From positions 232,557 through 296,556 of the forward strand of contig CABIXV010000001.1 of assembly GCA_902362775.1 (NCBI GenBank): a stretch of 64,000 nucleotides of DNA. Direction: 5' to 3'. The DNA is from Clostridiales bacterium (lineage in GTDB: Bacteria; Bacillota; Clostridia; Oscillospirales; Oscillospiraceae). Positions 38,372-46,613 of this stretch are shown one piece after another. The notes under the pieces were generated by a model that was given only the letters and a program-made list of their open reading frames with translations, ran no database searches and was not told the DNA's origin. The translations under genes were made by a program, and so were the position numbers. Each line of letters begins with the position of its first letter. Positions within the stretch are counted from its first letter, which is position 1.

Positions 38372-41062
38372 ATGAAAAAACTGATGGTCATTGACGGCAA
38401 TTCCATCGTCAACCGGGCCTTCTACGGAGTCAGCCAGAACCTGACCACACGGGAAGGTCAGCCCACCAACGCCATCTTTGGCTTTTTGAACATTCTGAAC
38501 AAGCTGCTGGACGACAGCCAGCCCGACGCCCTCTGCGTCACCTTTGACCGGGCCGCCCCCACCTTCCGCCACCTGGCCTACGAGGGATACAAGGCCACCC
38601 GCAAGGGGATGCCCGACGAGCTGGCCAGCCAGCTTCCCCTGCTCAAGCAGGTGCTGGGGGCCATGAACATCCCCATGTACGAGCTGGATGGCTGGGAGGC
38701 TGACGACCTGATCGGCACCATCTCCGTGAAGGACCGGGCGGCGGGCTGGGAGACCATCATCGTCACAGGAGACAAGGACTCCCTCCAACTAGTGACAGAC
38801 ACCACCACAGTGAAGCTGGTGTCCACCCGCATGGGCCGCACCGACACCCGTGACATGACCCCGGCCTCCTTTCGGGAGGAGTATGGCTTTGACCCCATCC
38901 ACATTATCGACTTGAAAGCCCTGATGGGGGATGCCAGCGACAACATCCCCGGTGTCAAGGGGGTGGGTGAAAAGACCGCCATGGCCCTGGTGCAGCTGTA
39001 CGGCTCTATTGACTGCCTGTATGACCATATGCCCGATATCTGTATGGCTCCGTCCACCCCCGCCAAGCCCGGCGTGGTAAAAAAGCTGGCCGAGGGCAAA
39101 GGGATGGCCCGCATGTCCTATGACCTGGCCACCATCCACACCGACGCCCCCATCGATTTCGACCCGGAGCGCAACCTGCGGCAGCCGCCGGACAACAACG
39201 CTCTGTACCAGTTGTTCCTGGATCTGGAATTCGCCAAGCTCATCGACAAGTACCACCTCGCCGCTCCCCAGGGGGAGGGAGAGGCCCAGAGCCAGCCGGG
39301 GGCGGAAGACTCCTGTACCACCGAGGTCGTCACCACACAGGTCCGGCTGAAGGAGCTGCTGGCCCTCTGGTCTACCAAGGACAGCGTGGATGTCCTGGCC
39401 CTGCCGGGGTTGGACGTAATATGTGTGGAGTGCCGGCTCAACGAGAAGGAGAACCACGCTGCCCTGTTCCTCGCAGACAAATTCCAGGGACACAACGAGT
39501 TTCTGCGGACTTTTTTCGCAGACCCGGACATTAAAAAGGTTACGCACGGGCTGAAGGGCCTGTGGCGCTCCCTGCTGGCTGAAGGGATCTCCCCCGCCGG
39601 CTTTGTCTTTGATACCGAGGTGGCCGCCTATCTCCTGGCCCCTACCGACGGCAGCTATGACCTGGAAAAGCTGGGGCTGACCTATTTCAGCTTTCAGCCC
39701 GCCAAGGCTGGCGACTATTTGGCCGAGGGAGCTTTCGGCCCCCTGGCTGATCCGGTGGGCCCCGCCGCCGCCCTCACCTCCCACTGCGCCCTCATCGGCG
39801 CCCTCCACGGGGTGTTGGAAAAGCGCCTACGGGAGCTGGAGATGTGGGACCTGTATGAGACCATCGAGCTGCCCCTGTGTTCGGTGCTGGCTGAGATGGA
39901 GGCAGAGGGCTTTCTTATTGACCGGGGCGCCCTGGTGTCCTTTGGGGGGATGCTCACCCAGCGCATCGACCAGGCCCAGTCCCGCATCTACGAGCTGGCT
40001 GGGGAGGCCACCTTCAACATCAACTCCACCCAGCAGCTGGGCCATGTTTTATTTGAAACGCTGGGGCTCCCACCTGTGAAAAAGACCAAAACCGGCTGGT
40101 CCACCAATGCCGAGGTGCTGGACAAGCTGCGGGGCCAGCACCCCATCATTAACGAGATTCTGGAGTACCGCCAGCTCACCAAGCTGAAGTCCACCTATGT
40201 GGACGGTCTGTCCAAGGTCATCGGCCCTGACGGGCGGCTCCGCACCTCTTTCCAGAATACGGTGACCGCCACTGGGCGGCTGTCCTCCACCGAACCCAAC
40301 CTTCAGAACATCCCCATCCGCACCCAGTTGGGGGCCGAGCTGCGCAAGATGTTCGCGGCCCCGGCCGACCGTGTGCTGGTGGATGCGGATTATTCCCAAA
40401 TCGAGCTGAGGCTCCTGGCCCATATGGCCGGCGATCCGGCTATGATCGACGGCTTTAAGAGCGGAGCCGACATCCACACCATCACCGCCTCCCAGGTCTT
40501 TGGTGTCCGGCCCGAGGAGGTCACCCCCTCCATGCGCCGCTCGGCCAAGGCGGTGAATTTCGGCATCGTGTACGGCATCTCTCCCTTCTCGCTGTCCCAG
40601 GACATCGGCGTATCTGTCCAGGAGGCCAAGGAGTATATGGACAAGTATTTCGCCCATTACTCCGGTGTCCGGGCCTATATGGACGGCGTAGTGGAGCAGG
40701 CCAAACAGACCGGCTTCGTGGCCACCCTCTTTGGTCGACGCCGCTGGGTGCCGGAGCTGAAATCTTCCAACTTCAACACCCGGTCCTTTGGGGAGCGGGT
40801 AGCCCTTAACGCCCCCATCCAGGGCACCGCCGCCGACATCATCAAGCTGGCCATGATCCGGGTGCGGGACCGGCTTCGCGCCGAGGGGCTGAAGGGACAC
40901 CTGGTCCTCCAGGTCCACGACGAGCTGATCGTGGAGTGTCCGGCGGAGGAGGCGGATAGAATCTGCAGCCTGGTGGAGGAGGAGATGGAGGGCGTGGCCG
41001 CTCTGTCCGTCCCTCTGCTGGCCGAGACCCACGCTGGAAAGAGCTGGGCGGACGCCCATTAG
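38372..41062 (+). CDS. polA: DNA polymerase I
   Basis: An 896-aa repair and Okazaki-fragment polymerase. The N-terminal 5'-3' exonuclease (residues ~1-290) has MVIDGNSIVNRAFYG, VTGDKDSLQLV and LMGDASDNIPGVKGVGEKTA. The middle 3'-5' exonuclease-like domain lacks the DxE metal ligands (motif I region reads VLALPG), so proofreading is probably lost, as in Bacillus-type enzymes. Polymerase motif A is DADYSQIELR (D671), motif B RRSAKAVNFGIVYG, motif C LQVHDELIVE (H849). AGGGAG precedes the ATG. coaE, often next, is absent. Confidence 0.98.
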   Translation: MKKLMVIDGNSIVNRAFYGVSQNLTTREGQPTNAIFGFLNILNKLLDDSQPDALCVTFDRAAPTFRHLAYEGYKATRKGMPDELASQLPLLKQVLGAMNIPMYELDGWEADDLIGTISVKDRAAGWETIIVTGDKDSLQLVTDTTTVKLVSTRMGRTDTRDMTPASFREEYGFDPIHIIDLKALMGDASDNIPGVKGVGEKTAMALVQLYGSIDCLYDHMPDICMAPSTPAKPGVVKKLAEGKGMARMSYDLATIHTDAPIDFDPERNLRQPPDNNALYQLFLDLEFAKLIDKYHLAAPQGEGEAQSQPGAEDSCTTEVVTTQVRLKELLALWSTKDSVDVLALPGLDVICVECRLNEKENHAALFLADKFQGHNEFLRTFFADPDIKKVTHGLKGLWRSLLAEGISPAGFVFDTEVAAYLLAPTDGSYDLEKLGLTYFSFQPAKAGDYLAEGAFGPLADPVGPAAALTSHCALIGALHGVLEKRLRELEMWDLYETIELPLCSVLAEMEAEGFLIDRGALVSFGGMLTQRIDQAQSRIYELAGEATFNINSTQQLGHVLFETLGLPPVKKTKTGWSTNAEVLDKLRGQHPIINEILEYRQLTKLKSTYVDGLSKVIGPDGRLRTSFQNTVTATGRLSSTEPNLQNIPIRTQLGAELRKMFAAPADRVLVDADYSQIELRLLAHMAGDPAMIDGFKSGADIHTITASQVFGVRPEEVTPSMRRSAKAVNFGIVYGISPFSLSQDIGVSVQEAKEYMDKYFAHYSGVRAYMDGVVEQAKQTGFVATLFGRRRWVPELKSSNFNTRSFGERVALNAPIQGTAADIIKLAMIRVRDRLRAEGLKGHLVLQVHDELIVECPAEEADRICSLVEEEMEGVAALSVPLLAETHAGKSWADAH

Positions 41063-41206
41063 CCCGCCGCGCTGGCCCGGACCGCATCCTCTTGTCCTTT
41101 CGGAATACTTCACCTTGAACCTGCTTGGTTGGGAACGTCCAATGGGCATTCCTCCCCCCGCATCTCCGCCACCTATCCCTCGAAAGTGACCGACTGTCCT
41201 GGTTTT

Positions 41207-41242
41207 GTTGTCAGATCGGCAGGAATCTGATACACTGACAAC
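41207..41242 (+). promoter_or_regulatory. Promoter flanked by an inverted repeat, upstream of the CPBP gene
   Basis: TTGTCA (41208-41213), 17-bp spacer, TACACT (41231-41236). Eight-base arms GTTGTCAG (41207-41214) and CTGACAAC (41235-41242) bracket the promoter symmetrically, a plausible repressor operator. Confidence 0.6.
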
Positions 41243-41265
41243 AGAATAGCAGGGAGGTATCCTCC

Positions 41266-41331
41266 ATGGATCGTACCGTCTATACCACTGCTCGACTTGT
41301 CAAGTGGGCGCTGCTGGGGGTGTCAGGATGA
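41266..41331 (+). CDS. Possible 21-codon leader ORF coupled to the CPBP gene
   Basis: AGGGAGG precedes an ATG encoding 21 residues that open MDRTVYTTARLV and close KWALLGVSG. Its TGA overlaps the ATG of the CPBP gene (ATGA). The CPBP gene has no good ribosome site of its own, so this short frame may deliver ribosomes to it. A lost frame (N-terminus split by a frameshift) is the alternative. Confidence 0.5.
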   Translation: MDRTVYTTARLVKWALLGVSG

Positions 41332-42011
41332 GTGGGACCGACCGCCGCCCAGTTCTGACGACCTTGTTGACCGTTCTGGGCTGTCTAGCTATGCTTTGGG
41401 TGGAGTGGGTGCTGTCCCCCGTCTACCCGGTAAAGTCGTCGGCTAAGGCGCTGGTCTTTCTGGGCTGCGCCGCCGCCTATGTGCTGGCCTCCGGCGACCG
41501 GACGATCCTCCGGTCCTTCGGCCGGCCCGAACAGGGGGCGATGAGGCTGCCCCTGCTGCTGGGGGGCGGAGTATTCCTCCTGCTGCTGGGCGGGTACACG
41601 CTGCTCTCTCCCTGGCTGGATTTGTCCGCCATCTCCGGCAATTTACAGGCCAAGGAGGGCTTCACCGCCGCTACTTTTCCACTGGCGGCCCTCTATATCA
41701 CCTTTGGTAACTCCCTGCTGGAGGAGCTCTTTTTCCGGGGCTTTGCCTTTCTTGCCCTGTACCGATCCGGTTACAAAAAGCTGGCCTGGACCTTTTCCGC
41801 CATAGCTTTTGCCCTGTACCATGTGTCCATCATGGACGGCTGGTTCCACCCGGCCCTGCTGGTCCTGCTTACCTCTGGGCTGGCCTGCGCCGGGCTTCTG
41901 TTCAACGCTCTGGACGCAAAAAGCCAGACCATATGGCCCGGCTGGCTGGTCCACATGGGGGCCAACCTGGCCATCAACACCATCGCCCTTCACCTGTGGG
42001 GGATCATTTGA
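41328..42011 (+). CDS. CPBP family intramembrane metalloprotease
   Basis: A 227-aa membrane protein with several hydrophobic helices and the CPBP (Abi/CAAX protease-like) motifs: EELFFRGFAFLAL (motif 1, EExxxR), FALYHVS (motif 2 His) and VHMGANLAIN (motif 3 HxxxN). Such proteases are involved in prenyl-protein processing, bacteriocin immunity or signal peptide handling; the substrate here is unknown. Translation is probably coupled to the 21-codon frame upstream. Confidence 0.88.
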   Translation: MSGTDRRPVLTTLLTVLGCLAMLWVEWVLSPVYPVKSSAKALVFLGCAAAYVLASGDRTILRSFGRPEQGAMRLPLLLGGGVFLLLLGGYTLLSPWLDLSAISGNLQAKEGFTAATFPLAALYITFGNSLLEELFFRGFAFLALYRSGYKKLAWTFSAIAFALYHVSIMDGWFHPALLVLLTSGLACAGLLFNALDAKSQTIWPGWLVHMGANLAINTIALHLWGII

Positions 42012-42141
42012 CGAAAGGAGAGTGTCCTGCGCCCTCTGTCTGCTGGCCTTGGTATCCCATTTGGCTGATGAAACAACAAGTGGGTCCATGCGGTTCCCAC
42101 CGCGTCTGAACTGTAAATCCGCTTTGCAAGGAGGCTCCCTT

Positions 42142-42603
42142 ATGACATTCTGGACTGTCTTAACTGTTTTTCTCCTCTTCCCCCTGCTGATGCTTACCCT
42201 TGTATTTTTCTTCCGCCCCGCCTGGCTCCCCCTGGTCATCCCCATGAGTACGCTCTCTGCCCTGGCGCTATGCTGGGGTAAGTTCTGCTACTTTGAATGG
42301 CGGCCTCCCCTTATGGTCCTTCTCTCCATGCAGATGCTGGCTGTCACTCTGCTGGTTTTGGTTCTGGCGGCGGTGCGGAAAACACCCCGTTACGGAGCCT
42401 TCTTCCTGGAGAGCCTCACCGCCCTGCTGTTCACTGCCATGTGCGTCTGCGTCCTCTACGGGTACATAGAGCTGGAATGGCTCGCCAAATTCTATCCCTC
42501 CTGTCCCCCGCCTCAGGCGGCCCTTCTCCTCCTGTTCCCCTTCGGAACTGGGATTCTCCTATCCCTCTGGGGCGTTCGGAAACTACGCGGGCCGAACAAA
42601 TAA
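42142..42603 (+). CDS. Hypothetical membrane protein
   Basis: A 153-aa protein with about four to five hydrophobic segments (FWTVLTVFLLFPLLMLTLVF, LVIPMSTLSALALC, MVLLSMQMLAVTLLVLVLAA, LTALLFTAMCVCVLYGYI, ALLLLFPFGTGILLSL). I do not recognise the family. AAGGAGG lies eight nt before the ATG, so it is well supported as a gene. It sits between the CPBP protease and rimI, all on the same strand; 130 bp separate it from the CPBP gene. Confidence 0.72.
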   Translation: MTFWTVLTVFLLFPLLMLTLVFFFRPAWLPLVIPMSTLSALALCWGKFCYFEWRPPLMVLLSMQMLAVTLLVLVLAAVRKTPRYGAFFLESLTALLFTAMCVCVLYGYIELEWLAKFYPSCPPPQAALLLLFPFGTGILLSLWGVRKLRGPNK

Positions 42604-42647
42604 CCGGCAGCCCCAACCTTTACCCTATCACATAAGGAGTCAATACA

Positions 42648-43103
42648 ATGTACTACGAGATTGTCCCCATGGACCGAAGCCACATAGACCAGATCGCCGC
42701 CCTGGAGCGGGAATGTTTCTCCACGCCCTGGAGCGAGACCATGCTCTCTGACGCCCTTTTCGACCCCCAGGCCAGCTTTATCGTGGCCGACGACGGGGAA
42801 GGCAATATTCTGGGCTACGCTGGCTTACATGTGGTGTTGGACGAGGGCTACATCGACAATATCGCCGTCCACCCCGACGCCCGGCGGCATGGAGTGGCCT
42901 CCGCCCTGCTGGATGTGTACTGCCGCTTCGGCGCCGCCAATCTGGCCTTCCTCACTCTGGAGGTACGGGTATCCAACACTGCCGCCATCGGCCTATATGA
43001 AAAGTATGGCTTCCACCAGGCTGGCCTGCGGCCGGGATACTACCAAAATCCGCGGGAGGACGCCTTAATTATGACACGGGAGTTTGAACATGAAGCTGAT
43101 TGA
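42648..43103 (+). CDS. rimI: Ribosomal protein bS18 alanine N-acetyltransferase
   Basis: A 151-aa GNAT acetyltransferase. RimI features: the IAALERECFSTPWSETML opening, YIDNIAVHPDARRHGVASALL (acetyl-CoA loop RRHGVA), LEVRVSNTAAIGLYEKYGF and a final GRR-less DALIMTRE end. It lies in the rimI-tsaD neighbourhood common in bacteria; tsaB, often between or before these, is not present here. The end overlaps the next GNAT gene by 14 bp. Confidence 0.93.
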   Translation: MYYEIVPMDRSHIDQIAALERECFSTPWSETMLSDALFDPQASFIVADDGEGNILGYAGLHVVLDEGYIDNIAVHPDARRHGVASALLDVYCRFGAANLAFLTLEVRVSNTAAIGLYEKYGFHQAGLRPGYYQNPREDALIMTREFEHEAD

Positions 43104-43698
43104 ATTGACCGCGGAGCAGTTGTCCGCCCTGTATGAGAGCGAGCTGAAAGCCGCTTTCCCGCCCCAGGAGCTGAAGCCCCTAAAGGCCATGCTGAACCTG
43201 ATGGCTGAGAAGAAGTATCAGGCCCTTGGCCTGTATGATGGAGATGAACTGGTGGGCTATGCCCTGCTGTGGTTGGAGCCCGGCATTCCCTTTGCCCTGC
43301 TGGACTATCTGGGAACCATCGAAGGCAGGCGCAGTCAGGGGCTGGGGACCATTATACTGGACCTGTTGGCCGGCTACTACAAGGATTACCGAGGCATCTT
43401 CGGCGAGGCGGAGGCACCAGAGGGCGGCAGTCCCGAGGGGGAGGAGCTGCGCCGGCGCCGGCTCGGCTTCTATCTGCGCAACGGGTTCCGATACGGCGGC
43501 TATGACTGCGCCCTCTTTGGTGTCCACTACCAGACCCTGATCCGAGGCCGTGAGGACGTCACTCCGGGTGAGCTGCTGGCCGTCCACCAGAAAATTTACA
43601 GTGGACATATGCCCAAACAGGTATACGACCGTTTCATCCAGATCCCCCTGCTCCCTGGGCAGCAGCCCAACTCCATGGGAGACTGGGTGGAGGAGTGA
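43090..43698 (+). CDS. GNAT family acetyltransferase, unknown substrate
   Basis: A 202-aa protein with a GNAT-type fold: MKLIELTAEQLSALYE, LVGYALLWLEPGIPFALLDYLG, then RRSQGLGTIILDLL as the acetyl-CoA loop. A charged insert (EAPEGGSPEGEELRRRR) and an extended C-terminus (IQIPLLPGQQPN) are extra. The ATG at 43090 lies inside the end of rimI, seven nt after GGGAG. Translational coupling to rimI suggests a shared process, but the substrate is unknown. Confidence 0.85.
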   Translation: MKLIELTAEQLSALYESELKAAFPPQELKPLKAMLNLMAEKKYQALGLYDGDELVGYALLWLEPGIPFALLDYLGTIEGRRSQGLGTIILDLLAGYYKDYRGIFGEAEAPEGGSPEGEELRRRRLGFYLRNGFRYGGYDCALFGVHYQTLIRGREDVTPGELLAVHQKIYSGHMPKQVYDRFIQIPLLPGQQPNSMGDWVEE

Positions 43699-43829
43699 GG
43701 GGCGCCCCTCCCCGTCTACATCGTCATCTCTATTCCTGGCAAGCCCTGCGTCTCCCTCAGCCGCCAGCGCGCACTTCCTTCGCAGCGGTGTCCGCTGGTT
43801 CCCTCGATCAGAAAGTAGGTATTGATACG

Positions 43830-44840
43830 ATGAATATTCTTGCCATTGAATCCTCCTGTGACGACACCGCCGCCGCCGTTGTCAAGGACGGTCGGACGGT
43901 GCTGTCTAGCTGCGTGTCCTCCCAAATTGAGATGCATACCATCTATGGCGGCGTGGTACCGGAGCTGGCCTCCCGCAAGCATATCGAGGCCATATCCGGC
44001 CTGGCTGACAAAGCTCTGGCCGGCGCCGGGCTCTCCCGTGCCGATCTAGACGCCGTAGCGGTCACCTATGCCCCCGGCCTCATCGGCGCTGTGCTGGTAG
44101 GGGTCAACTTCGCCAAAGGGGCAGCCATGGCTCTGGACCTGCCCCTCATCCCGGTCCACCATGTCCGGGGCCACATCGCGGCCAATTATATCACACACCC
44201 GGACCTGGAGCCCCCCTTCGTATGCCTGTGTGTATCCGGCGGCACCACAGCCATCGTGGATGTGCGGTCCTATACAGAGATGGAGATCATGGGTTCCACC
44301 CGGGACGATGCCGCCGGCGAGTGTTTTGACAAGGTGGCGCGGGTGCTCGGCATCGGCTATCCTGGCGGCGCTCCCATGGACCGGCTGGCCCAGGGGGGCG
44401 ATGACCTGCGGTATGAGCTCCCCCTGGCCCATGTGACCGGGCACGAGCTGGATATGTCTTTCTCCGGCCTCAAAACAGCCAGCCTGAATCTGATCCACAA
44501 CGCCCAGCAGAAAGGGGAACCCCTGGACCTGCCCTCCTTCGCCGCCAGCTTTGGCCGGGCGGTGAGCCAGTCCCTGGTCCCCCGTGCTATGGCCGCAGCC
44601 AAGGCAAAGGGCTATGGCAAGGTGGCGGTGGCCGGCGGCGTGGCGGCCAACAGCCGCATCCGGGCCGATCTCCAGGCCGCCTGTGCCCAGAGCAGGGATC
44701 AGCTCTACCTCCCCGAACTGCGCTACTGCGGCGACAACGCCGCTATGGTCGGCTGTCAGGGGTACTATGAGTGGCAGGCTGGCCACACAGCCGGTTGGGA
44801 GCTAAATGCTTACGCCACCCGGGATATCTCTCTGGGATAA
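43830..44840 (+). CDS. tsaD: tRNA N6-adenosine threonylcarbamoyltransferase
   Basis: A 336-aa ASKHA-fold enzyme that adds the threonylcarbamoyl group of t6A37 in ANN-decoding tRNAs. Features: ILAIESSCDDTAAAVV, the metal-binding HHVRGH, CVSGGTTAIVDV, FDKVARVLGIGYPGGAPMDRLA and the phosphate loop AGGVAANSRIR. AAAGTAGGT precedes the ATG at 43830, which matches the family length; the frame extends upstream without a start. tsaB and tsaE are not adjacent. Confidence 0.97.
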   Translation: MNILAIESSCDDTAAAVVKDGRTVLSSCVSSQIEMHTIYGGVVPELASRKHIEAISGLADKALAGAGLSRADLDAVAVTYAPGLIGAVLVGVNFAKGAAMALDLPLIPVHHVRGHIAANYITHPDLEPPFVCLCVSGGTTAIVDVRSYTEMEIMGSTRDDAAGECFDKVARVLGIGYPGGAPMDRLAQGGDDLRYELPLAHVTGHELDMSFSGLKTASLNLIHNAQQKGEPLDLPSFAASFGRAVSQSLVPRAMAAAKAKGYGKVAVAGGVAANSRIRADLQAACAQSRDQLYLPELRYCGDNAAMVGCQGYYEWQAGHTAGWELNAYATRDISLG

Positions 44841-45163
44841 GCCCACTGTTTCCCGCCTGGCGGAACAGCGGGCGGCTCTCCCTGTGCTCCGTCTGTAGTA
44901 TTACAGTCTGGATACCTCCCCTCTCAATTTTGCGTTATGTCACCCATAATTTTTGGGTTCTTTACATTTTTTCCCTATTTCTAATCGTAAGAAATCCACA
45001 GCCGCCCGAATCATGGCGCTTTGAGCCGCCCCTTTTGTGGAAAACCATGTGGAAAGTGTGAATAACTTTTTGTACTTACTTTTTACAATTCCGATTATGT
45101 AAATCTTTTATACCTGTACACAGGTCTCTGGCGGCTGCCATACAAAATTTTTCGTTCCTCCTA
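44841..45163. other. Gene-free AT-rich spacer with DnaA-box-like 9-mers
   Basis: About 320 bp between tsaD and the infC promoter with no credible gene. It holds three near-adjacent copies related to the reverse DnaA box TGTGGATAA: TGTGGAAAA (45036-45044), TGTGGAAAG (45048-45056) and TGTGAATAA (45057-45065), plus AAATCCACA at 44992-45000. No terminator for tsaD was recognised. Confidence 0.5.
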
Positions 45164-45192
45164 TTGACATTAGCTGGACGTGGTGGTAGAAT
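45164..45192 (+). promoter_or_regulatory. Promoter of infC-rpmI-rplT
   Basis: TTGACA (45164-45169), 17-bp spacer, TAGAAT (45187-45192), leaving a leader of about 150 nt before infC. Confidence 0.85.
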
Positions 45193-45267
45193 ATTGCGGT
45201 ACAATAAAGTAGGTACGGTTCCCCGTCCTCACCCCAGGCCAGCGCCAAAGGGTCAACATGGAAGATC

Positions 45268-45337
45268 AGCACTGGATGTCCAGTGGTGTTTTGCTGTGAT
45301 ACGGGGGCCATATCGGCTATCCGTATTTTATTTTGTC
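45268..45337 (+). promoter_or_regulatory. Candidate L20-leader attenuator upstream of infC
   Basis: A small hairpin CACTGG-ATGT-CCAGTG (45270-45285) is followed by a longer one: ATACGG/CCGTAT (45299-45304 with 45321-45326) enclosing GCC/GGC, then TTTTATTTTG. It has the form of an intrinsic terminator in the infC leader. In Firmicutes the infC-rpmI-rplT leader is controlled by r-protein L20; this is the likely equivalent. Confidence 0.65.
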
Positions 45338-45352
45338 TGGAGGTGCTTTCCC

Positions 45353-45883
45353 ATCGCTAACACAGGTCATCAAACCAATGACGAGATCCGCGACAAGGAA
45401 GTTCGACTGATCGACCAGGCCGGCGAACAGTTGGGCATCATGTCTTCCCAGGAGGCGCTTCGTCTAGCGGAAGAACAGAACCTGGATCTGGTTAAGATCT
45501 CCCCCAACGCCGTTCCCCCTGTGTGCAAAATCATGGACTACGGCAAATACCGGTTCGAACAGACCAAGCGCGAGAAGGAAGCCCGCAAGAATCAGCGCGT
45601 GGTGGAGATCAAAGAGATCCGGATGTCCCCCAGTATTGATCTCAATGACTTCAACGTTAAGCTGAGGAACGCCCAAAAGTTTTTATCTGAGGGCAACCGC
45701 TGCAAGGTCACAGTCCGCTTCCGCGGCCGTGAGATGGCTCATACCAATATCGGTCAGGATCTGCTGCTCAAGTTCGCGGAGGAGTGCGGCGAGCTGGCTG
45801 TTATGGATAAGAGCCCCAAGCTGGAGGGACGTCATATGTCCATCTTCCTATCCCCCAAGCCTGCCAAAGACGCCAAAAAGTAA
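45353..45883 (+). CDS. infC: Translation initiation factor IF-3 (ATC start)
   Basis: A 176-aa factor that discriminates start codons and keeps 30S subunits free. The N-domain has NDEIRDKEVRLIDQAGEQLGI, the linker region EQTKREKEARKNQR and the C-domain IRMSPSIDLNDFNVKLRNAQKFL. No ATG or GTG lies at the right place: GGAGGT is followed after 8 nt by ATC GCT AAC ACA, giving (M)ANTGHQTNDE. IF-3 genes classically use rare starts (ATT in E. coli and Bacillus) for self-control, so ATC fits. Confidence 0.96.
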   Translation: MANTGHQTNDEIRDKEVRLIDQAGEQLGIMSSQEALRLAEEQNLDLVKISPNAVPPVCKIMDYGKYRFEQTKREKEARKNQRVVEIKEIRMSPSIDLNDFNVKLRNAQKFLSEGNRCKVTVRFRGREMAHTNIGQDLLLKFAEECGELAVMDKSPKLEGRHMSIFLSPKPAKDAKK

Positions 45884-45901
45884 GTAAAGGAGTTTTCTGT
45901 T

Positions 45902-46111
45902 ATGCCGAAGATCAAGATCAAGACTCACAGCGGCGCCAAAAAGCGCTTCTCTCTCACCAAGACCGGCAAGGTCAAGCGCGCCATGACCAAGAAGCGTCAC
46001 CTGCTCAACGGCCACGGCAAGACCACCAAGCTGAAGCGGGCTCTGCGCGGCACCACCTATGCCGACAAGACCAATGAGGCCGCGATCAAGCGCATGATCC
46101 TGTACAAGTAA
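45902..46111 (+). CDS. rpmI: 50S ribosomal protein L35
   Basis: A 69-aa very basic ribosomal protein. Typical sequence: PKIKIKTHSGAKKRF and KKRHLLNGHGKTTKLKR. It lies 18 bp after infC with AAAGGAG upstream, and rplT follows at 21 bp. The C-terminal IKRMILYK is slightly longer than the usual 64-66 aa forms. Confidence 0.97.
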   Translation: MPKIKIKTHSGAKKRFSLTKTGKVKRAMTKKRHLLNGHGKTTKLKRALRGTTYADKTNEAAIKRMILYK

Positions 46112-46132
46112 GACAGAGGGAGGTAACGAACA

Positions 46133-46489
46133 ATGGCAAGAGTGAAAGGCGCGATGATGACGCGCAAGAGAAGAAATAAGATCCTCAAGCTGGCCAAGGG
46201 CTACTGGGGTTCCAAGTCCAAGCATTATAAGATGGCCAACCAGGCTGTCATGAAGTCCGGTGTGTACGCCTATACCGGCCGCAAGCTGAAGAAGCGCGAC
46301 TTCCGTCAGCTTTGGATCACCCGGATCAATGCCGCCTGCAAGCTGAACGGCATGAACTACTCCACCTTCATGAACGGCCTGAAGAAGTCCGGCATCGTCA
46401 TCAACCGCAAGATGCTGGCCGAGCTGGCAGTCAACGATAAGGCAGCTTTCGTCCAACTGACGGAAACCGCCAAGAAGGCTCTGGCCTAA
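46133..46489 (+). CDS. rplT: 50S ribosomal protein L20
   Basis: A 118-aa ribosomal protein required for early 50S assembly, and in Firmicutes also the repressor of its own infC-rpmI-rplT operon. It shows [47 protein letters not shown] and [28 protein letters not shown] precedes the ATG; a terminator follows 14 bp after the stop. Confidence 0.98.
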   Translation: MARVKGAMMTRKRRNKILKLAKGYWGSKSKHYKMANQAVMKSGVYAYTGRKLKKRDFRQLWITRINAACKLNGMNYSTFMNGLKKSGIVINRKMLAELAVNDKAAFVQLTETAKKALA

Positions 46490-46503
46490 TTCTGTGAAAT
46501 TGC

Positions 46504-46538
46504 GCTCCGGTACTGGATTTCAGCACCGGAGCTTTTTT
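46504..46538 (+). terminator. Terminator of infC-rpmI-rplT
   Basis: Stem GCTCCGGT/ACCGGAGC (46504-46511 with 46525-46532) extended by CTG/CAG across one mismatch, then T6. Confidence 0.9.
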
Positions 46539-46613
46539 CTGGCACATCTGATTATTCCCGGCGGCTGATTTTCTCCCTTTCCACAGCCGACCCAATCAAA
46601 AAGGAGGACACCT

